From Chloroflexota bacterium (GTDB lineage Bacteria > Chloroflexota > Dehalococcoidia > JAUQQI01): DNA of 18,626 bases. The notes under the pieces were generated by a model. The model was not told the origin of the DNA. It saw nothing but the letters and a program-made list of their open reading frames with translations, and made no database searches. The stretch's first letter is position 1; the number at the start of each line of letters is the position of its first letter. Both the position numbers and the translations under genes were made by a program. The stretch covers positions 1 to 18,626 of the forward strand of contig JAUQQI010000192.1 in assembly GCA_030549955.1 (NCBI GenBank), read 5' to 3'. Positions 14,810 to 18,626 of this stretch are shown here, one piece after another.

Positions 14810-15907
14810 GTGAGCGGGGCTAACTCTGCCGCCAGCCTGCGGCCCGGTCCGGTCGTCCTCTTTGGCTCAGGCGAAACCGGCCCGACCGGCCGCCTGGCCT
14901 GCGAGCGGGCACTGGCCCGCTTTCGATGGCCGGTGCGGGTCGTGGTTCTCGAGACGCCGGCCGGCTTTCAGCCGAATTCGGCCCTGGTTGCCGGTAAGAT
15001 TGCCGACTTTTTCCGCCAGCGGCTTCCGAACTTCGCCCCGGATGTGACGGTCATCCCGGCCCGACGGCGGGATTCCGAGCTGGGAACGAACAACCCGGCC
15101 CTGCTCGCCCCGATTCGGCGGGCCGACGTGATCTTTCTCGGCCCTGGGAGCCCGACGTACGCCGTAAAACACCTCGCCGGAACCCTCGCCTACCGGGCCC
15201 TGGCGGCCCGACACCGCCAGGGAACAACCCTGGTTCTGGCCAGTGCGGCCGCCATTGCCTTCGGCACCTACGCCCTGCCCGTCTACGAGATTTACAAGGT
15301 CGGGGATGACCCCCACTGGCAGCCCGGTCTCGATTTCTTCGGCCTGTACGGCCTGCGGGTCGTCGTCGTGCCCCACTGGAACAACCGGGAGGGGGGCGAC
15401 GAGCTGGATACGAGCCGCTGTTTTATGGGCCAGGCGCGCTGGGCCTACCTGGAGGCCCGGTTGCCCCCCGGCCTGACGGTCCTCGGTATCGAAGAGCAAA
15501 CCGCCGCCCTGCTCGATTTTGACCGGGGCACCGTCGACGTTATCGGACGGGGGGCAGTCATCGTCCGGCGCGACCGCACGGAGAGGACTTTCGACCCCGG
15601 CGAGACGTTCGGCCTGGACCAGCTCGGCCGGTGGGAAATCCCGCCGGCCGGGTGGCTGCCGATGCCCGAAAGTATCCCGGAACTACCCGAGCCGGAGCTT
15701 CCGGCTGAGGTTGTGCGGCTCGTCTGGGAACGGGAGGCGGCCCGCCGGGCGGCCGACTGGGTCCGGGCTGACGCCCTCCGGGCGGAGCTTAACCGCCTTG
15801 GCTACGAGATCCAGGATACCCGGCAAGGACCCCGCTGGCGGCCGGCCGGCCAACGCTACGCCCCGTTTCGGCCGGTCCCGGCTCCTGAAATCTTGCCGGG
15901 CGGCTGA
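14810..15907 (+). CDS. S51 peptidase / class I amidotransferase-fold protein fused to a cysteinyl-tRNA-synthetase-like C-terminal domain
   Basis: A 365-residue two-part protein. Residues about 12-280 resemble the cyanophycinase/peptidase E (S51) fold: VVLFGSGETG at the start, VIFLGPGSPTYAVKHL (107-122), LVLASAAAIAFG with Ser145 at the nucleophile-elbow position, then the conserved VYEIYKVGDDPHW and VVVPHWNNREGG stretches. Residues about 300-345 (REAARRAADWVRADALR, then LGYEIQDTRQGPRW) closely match the C-terminal end of cysteinyl-tRNA synthetase, without the synthetase catalytic core. The usual S51 Gly-x-Ser-Ala-Gly elbow is changed to ASAAA, so peptidase activity is uncertain. GTG 14810 is the only start giving the full N-terminal strand and has no Shine-Dalgarno site. 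Automated pipelines may call such proteins cysteinyl-tRNA synthetases; that would be wrong here. The biological role is unknown. Confidence 0.72.
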   Translation: MSGANSAASLRPGPVVLFGSGETGPTGRLACERALARFRWPVRVVVLETPAGFQPNSALVAGKIADFFRQRLPNFAPDVTVIPARRRDSELGTNNPALLAPIRRADVIFLGPGSPTYAVKHLAGTLAYRALAARHRQGTTLVLASAAAIAFGTYALPVYEIYKVGDDPHWQPGLDFFGLYGLRVVVVPHWNNREGGDELDTSRCFMGQARWAYLEARLPPGLTVLGIEEQTAALLDFDRGTVDVIGRGAVIVRRDRTERTFDPGETFGLDQLGRWEIPPAGWLPMPESIPELPEPELPAEVVRLVWEREAARRAADWVRADALRAELNRLGYEIQDTRQGPRWRPAGQRYAPFRPVPAPEILPGG

Positions 15908-15920
15908 CGGCCGGGCGCAC

Positions 15921-15949
15921 TTGACATCGGGACGTTGCTCGAATAAGAT
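15921..15949 (+). promoter_or_regulatory. Sigma70-type promoter for the isomerase-like / VOC-lyase gene pair
   Basis: A perfect -35 TTGACA (15921-15926) and TAAGAT (15944-15949, four of six to consensus) are 17 bases apart in the 73-base gap. A GCTAGC palindrome (15952-15957) lies at the expected transcription start. The following gene has a near-ideal ribosome site, AAGGAGGAGGG (15966-15976), four bases before its ATG. This sets the pair off as its own transcription unit. Confidence 0.65.
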
Positions 15950-15980
15950 TAGCTAGCACAGCGGTAAGGAGGAGGGCAAA

Positions 15981-16820
15981 ATGGTTCAGGTTCAGCTCGA
16001 AAGAGAAAAATGGGACGTCTTTAACTTTGCGAACAAGCAACGGCTTCTTGATACGGTCAAAGCCGAATTTGGAACTTTCTACGGACTCTGCTCGACCCCG
16101 GGGTACTGGGAGAACCCGACGGCCTCAGGCCACTGGCAGGTCCGGGACCTCATCGGCCACATGATTGACGTCACCGAGGGCTACCTGGAGCGGTTTGACC
16201 TGGCCCGGCGAGGCCAGGAGGCGCCGGCCCCCTATGGTCTCAAAGTGATGGCAAGCCGGCTCGACGAGCGGGCCCTGTCATTCCGGGGCAGGCCCCGGGA
16301 AGAGCTCCTCGCCCGATTCAAACGGGACTACGACACCCTGATGTCCATCTTTGAGGGGCTGAGCGGGCCGGAATGGACCGGCCTGCTGGTCTCCCACCCG
16401 TATATGGGGCCGGTGCCGGCGTGCTGCTACCCGGTCTTCCAGATAATGGACTACAGCGTCCACAAATGGGATATCCGGGAGAAGCTGGGGGCGCCCCACG
16501 GCCTTTCGCCCGACGCCGCCGACTTTCTGGTCCCCTGGATGTTCATCCTCTGGCAGGGGACGGCCGACCTCGACCGGGTCGGGCCCGAACCGATCCGGGT
16601 CGGATTCCGGGTATCCGGACGCAATGGCGGGACCTGGCGGGTGCAGGTTGACCGGGATGGCTATAAATATGAGCCCGGCCCCATTGATGACCTGCCGACG
16701 GTCTTCGAGTTCGACCCGGCCAGCCTGGTGCTGACGGCCTTCGGCCGGATTCGGGCCGGCACCGCCTACGGCGACCAGGATATGGCCCAGCGCTACCGGG
16801 AACTTTTCTTCTCCATTTGA
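15981..16820 (+). CDS. DinB-like / mycothiol-dependent maleylpyruvate isomerase-family protein
   Basis: A 279-residue protein with a four-helix DinB-type N-terminal domain (about 15-195) and a C-terminal alpha/beta domain (about 200-279) like the sterol-carrier-type domain attached to maleylpyruvate isomerases. The metal site is visible: His60 in DLIGHMIDVTE, and Asp157 plus His161 in IMDYSVHKWDIRE. Characterised members use His-Glu-His, so position 157 has Asp for Glu. Known relatives use a low-molecular-weight thiol to isomerise maleylpyruvate in gentisate breakdown, but most homologues are uncharacterised. It has its own promoter and a strong ribosome site, and the VOC-lyase fusion follows after 16 bases, so the two probably act together. 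The assignment is to the family, not to the reaction. Confidence 0.75.
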   Translation: MVQVQLEREKWDVFNFANKQRLLDTVKAEFGTFYGLCSTPGYWENPTASGHWQVRDLIGHMIDVTEGYLERFDLARRGQEAPAPYGLKVMASRLDERALSFRGRPREELLARFKRDYDTLMSIFEGLSGPEWTGLLVSHPYMGPVPACCYPVFQIMDYSVHKWDIREKLGAPHGLSPDAADFLVPWMFILWQGTADLDRVGPEPIRVGFRVSGRNGGTWRVQVDRDGYKYEPGPIDDLPTVFEFDPASLVLTAFGRIRAGTAYGDQDMAQRYRELFFSI

Positions 16821-16836
16821 CGGGGAGGCTGTGCTG

Positions 16837-18192
16837 ATGGAGGCGCCGGTTCCGGTTCAGGGCGTCCACCACATCACCCTGGTGGGCTCCAACCGCCAGG
16901 CAATCATTGACTTCTGGCAGGGCGTGCTCGGTATGCGGCTGGTCTTTGAGCAGCCGAATCTCGACGTACCCGAAGAGACCCACCTCTTCTTCGACCCCGG
17001 CGACGGCCGGCTGATAACTTTCTTCGTCCGGGAGAACCGGGAAAACGACCCGACCCCGGTCCCCGAAGTCGTCGGCAACGTCCACCACATCGCCTTTGCC
17101 GTCTCCCGCGAGGTTTTTGACCGGGCGGCCGAGCGGCTTAATGCCCTCGGCTACCCGAACACCGGCCGGATTGACCGGGGCTTTATGGACTCCCTCTATT
17201 TCCGGGACCCGAACGGCTTCCGGATTGAGCTTTCGGTTTACAAGTTCACCCCGCCGCCTGGCCGGACGACAGCCGAGGTCCTCGCCGAAGCCCACCGGGT
17301 CCGGCTCGAAGAGGGAGCGCCAGCCATCGCCGAGCGGCACCTTCAGGTCGCCGTCGAACGGCTTAAACCTGTCCGGGGGGGAAAACCCATGGCCGGCAAA
17401 CGGCGGACCCTGCGGTCCGATATTGCCTGGAGTGCACCCGACCGGATCGTGGTCCGGGGTTACGACCTGACCCGCGACCTGATCGGCCGGGTCAACCTGG
17501 GCGATATGGCATTCCTGGAACTTATGGGCCGGTTGCCCACCACCCGGGAATCGGCGGTATTCAATGCCGTGCTGGTGGCCCTGGTCGAGCACGGCCTCAC
17601 CCCGAGCGCCCTGGCTGCCCGCCTCACCTACCTGGGGGCGCCCGAAGCCCTGCAGGGGGCGGTTGCGGCGGGACTGCTCGGTCTCGGTACCGTATTCGTT
17701 GGGAGCCTCGAGGGCGCGGCCCGGATGCTTCAGGAGGCCCTGCGGGATCTCCCGGCCGACGCCGACCTGAGGGCCATCGCTGCCGGGGTCGTCGCCGACT
17801 TTGCCGGCCGGCGGCAGCCTGTTCCGGGCATCGGCCACCCCATCCACAAGCCCATCGACCCCCGCACTCCCCGGCTCTTTGCGATTGCCGCCGAAAACGG
17901 CTTTTCCGGCCGGTACGTCGAACTGATCCAGCTTATTGCGGCCGAAGCCGAGCGGCGGTTTAACCGGCGCCTGCCGGTGAACGCGACCGGGGCCATCGGG
18001 GCGATTGCCAGCGAGATGGGCATCCCCTGGCAGGTCTGTCGGGGTCTCGGTGTGATGGCCCGGGCCGGCGGCCTGGTCGGCCACATCCTGGAGGAGATGC
18101 GGGAGCCCATGGCCGAAGAGGTCTGGTTCCGGGTCGAGGAGGAGGCCACCGCCCGCCTGCGGGGCGCGGCCGGGCCGGCCCGGGGGGACTAG
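16837..18192 (+). CDS. Fusion protein: VOC (glyoxalase/extradiol dioxygenase fold) domain + citryl-CoA lyase / citrate synthase-like domain
   Basis: A 451-residue two-domain protein in one uninterrupted frame. Residues about 8-137 form a VOC domain with metal ligands near His11/12 (GVHHITLVG), His83/84 (VHHIAFAVS) and Glu131 (FRIELSVYK), followed by a helical tail typical of VOC proteins (about 145-178). Residues about 190-445 match citryl-CoA lyase-type citrate synthase homologues: VRGYDLTRDLIGRV, HGLTPSALAARLTYLGAPE (His252), GIGHPIHKPIDPR (His334, His337) and LVGHILEEMREPM. The catalytic Asp usually found in the NxDGAI motif is Thr384 (VNATGAIGAI). ATG 16837 follows GGGGAGG (16822-16828) by eight bases; GTG 16831 is too close. 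An internal ATG at 17390 coincides with the natural start of the lyase domain. The substrate is unknown; possibilities are citryl-, citramalyl- or other acyl-CoA cleavage. Confidence 0.8.
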   Translation: MEAPVPVQGVHHITLVGSNRQAIIDFWQGVLGMRLVFEQPNLDVPEETHLFFDPGDGRLITFFVRENRENDPTPVPEVVGNVHHIAFAVSREVFDRAAERLNALGYPNTGRIDRGFMDSLYFRDPNGFRIELSVYKFTPPPGRTTAEVLAEAHRVRLEEGAPAIAERHLQVAVERLKPVRGGKPMAGKRRTLRSDIAWSAPDRIVVRGYDLTRDLIGRVNLGDMAFLELMGRLPTTRESAVFNAVLVALVEHGLTPSALAARLTYLGAPEALQGAVAAGLLGLGTVFVGSLEGAARMLQEALRDLPADADLRAIAAGVVADFAGRRQPVPGIGHPIHKPIDPRTPRLFAIAAENGFSGRYVELIQLIAAEAERRFNRRLPVNATGAIGAIASEMGIPWQVCRGLGVMARAGGLVGHILEEMREPMAEEVWFRVEEEATARLRGAAGPARGD

Positions 18193-18626
18193 CCGCCCGG
18201 CAACCGGTAAATCGTAACCGACCCCTGCCGGTAGGCGGTCTCCAGGAGCCCCTGGGCGGCCATCCGCTCGAACTTCGCCAGCCCGGCCGGGTCGTAGTAG
18301 GCCCGTTCGAGTCCCCCGACGACGATATACCGCACCCGGTACCTGGCCAGGAGCCGCAGGGCCTGAGCCGGGTCGAGGGTGTTGTAAATCGTCCCCACAT
18401 CCTGGATCCGGCGCTCGACCAGGGGCTCGGTGTAAATGGCCCGCTGCTGCCGCTCGTGCCAGTTCCAGCCGACGACGGCCGGCAGGCCGGTATAGACGGC
18501 AAACCTCGCCCCCCACCGGTACTCGGGAGCGTGGCCCTCGAGGATTACCGGTGAGCCCCGAACGTTATCCAGCAACCAGTCGATGGCCAGCAGGTCATCC
18601 CTGAGGGTCAGGGGCTGCCGGTCGTA
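18189..18626 (-). CDS. C-terminal part of a large membrane protein (DUF2298 / Chlor_Arch_YYY-like)
   Basis: The gene runs on the - strand from beyond the window edge and ends at TAG (complement of 18189-18191). The 145 visible residues form a soluble C-terminal domain: AIDWLLDNVRGSPVILEG, then YRWGARFAVYTGLPAVVGWNWHERQQR, then RYRVRYIVVGGLERAYY and a final strand pair ending IYRLPGG. This wording is typical of the extracytoplasmic tail of large multi-membrane proteins shared by Chloroflexota and archaea (DUF2298), probable GT-C-type enzymes of surface glycan assembly. No membrane segment lies in the visible part, so the assignment rests on the tail alone. Its stop codon overlaps the stop of the convergent VOC-lyase gene. 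Confidence 0.72.
   Translation of the reverse strand, partial: YDRQPLTLRDDLLAIDWLLDNVRGSPVILEGHAPEYRWGARFAVYTGLPAVVGWNWHERQQRAIYTEPLVERRIQDVGTIYNTLDPAQALRLLARYRVRYIVVGGLERAYYDPAGLAKFERMAAQGLLETAYRQGSVTIYRLPGG

Noticed and set aside
15300..15907. Calling the S51-like fusion a cysteinyl-tRNA synthetase
   Set aside because: The HIGH and KMSKS catalytic motifs and zinc ligands are absent; only the short C-terminal module matches.
16543..18516. 657-residue open frame on the - strand opposite the VOC-lyase fusion
   Set aside because: Low-complexity Gly/Arg/Pro-rich translation without family motifs. It is antisense to two well-supported domains and overlaps the real - strand gene in another frame; GC-rich DNA with few stops explains it.

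Overview
The window is about 18.6 kb of high-GC bacterial DNA with tightly packed genes, nearly all on the + strand. Arginine is mostly encoded by CGG, and the tetramer CCGG is everywhere. The gene content points to a Chloroflexota-like bacterium (Dehalococcoidia/SAR202 or a relative): a bifunctional phosphoglucose/phosphomannose isomerase, large multi-membrane proteins of the type shared by Chloroflexota and archaea, a citryl-CoA lyase-like protein, and UxaA-family lyases. This placement is inferred from gene families; there is no rRNA or tRNA marker in the window.

Region 1 (1-5190) is a sugar-nucleotide and surface-glycan block. It holds the C-terminal end of a GDP-mannose 4,6-dehydratase-like enzyme, a phosphomannomutase/phosphoglucomutase, the bifunctional isomerase, and a large GT-C-like membrane protein. 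The first three would take fructose-6-phosphate to mannose-1-phosphate and then act on a GDP-deoxy-sugar.

Region 2 (about 5281-14772) is the centre of interest. It reads as one 12-gene operon behind a good sigma70-type promoter, with a 17-bp palindromic operator in the 5' leader. Order: GntR/FCD regulator, two-piece UxaA-family lyase (SAF subunit plus catalytic subunit), two-subunit [4Fe-4S] fumarase/tartrate-dehydratase-type hydro-lyase, complete four-subunit succinate dehydrogenase/fumarate reductase (A-B-C-D), and a NitT/TauT-type ABC importer (binding protein, ATPase, permease). Most junctions overlap by one to a few bases. It looks like a substrate-induced route that imports an organic acid or sulfonate, applies a lyase and a hydro-lyase, and delivers electrons from a C4 dicarboxylate to quinone. 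The substrate cannot be read from the sequence. Several enzymes differ from textbook family members at conserved positions: the UxaA Cys motif, the beta-subunit RDxxHKR motif, and the flavin-linking His of SdhA.

Region 3 (14810-18192) holds two fusion proteins and one isomerase-like gene. The first is an S51 peptidase-like (class I amidotransferase fold) protein ending in a cysteinyl-tRNA-synthetase-like C-terminal module, possibly read from a leaderless mRNA. A second strong promoter then drives a DinB/maleylpyruvate-isomerase-like gene and a VOC (glyoxalase/extradiol dioxygenase fold) to citryl-CoA-lyase fusion.

Region 4 (18189-18626, - strand) is the C-terminal end of another large membrane protein. 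It converges on the VOC-lyase fusion, and the two stop codons share one CTAG. No tRNA, rRNA, CRISPR array, insertion sequence or phage gene was seen.
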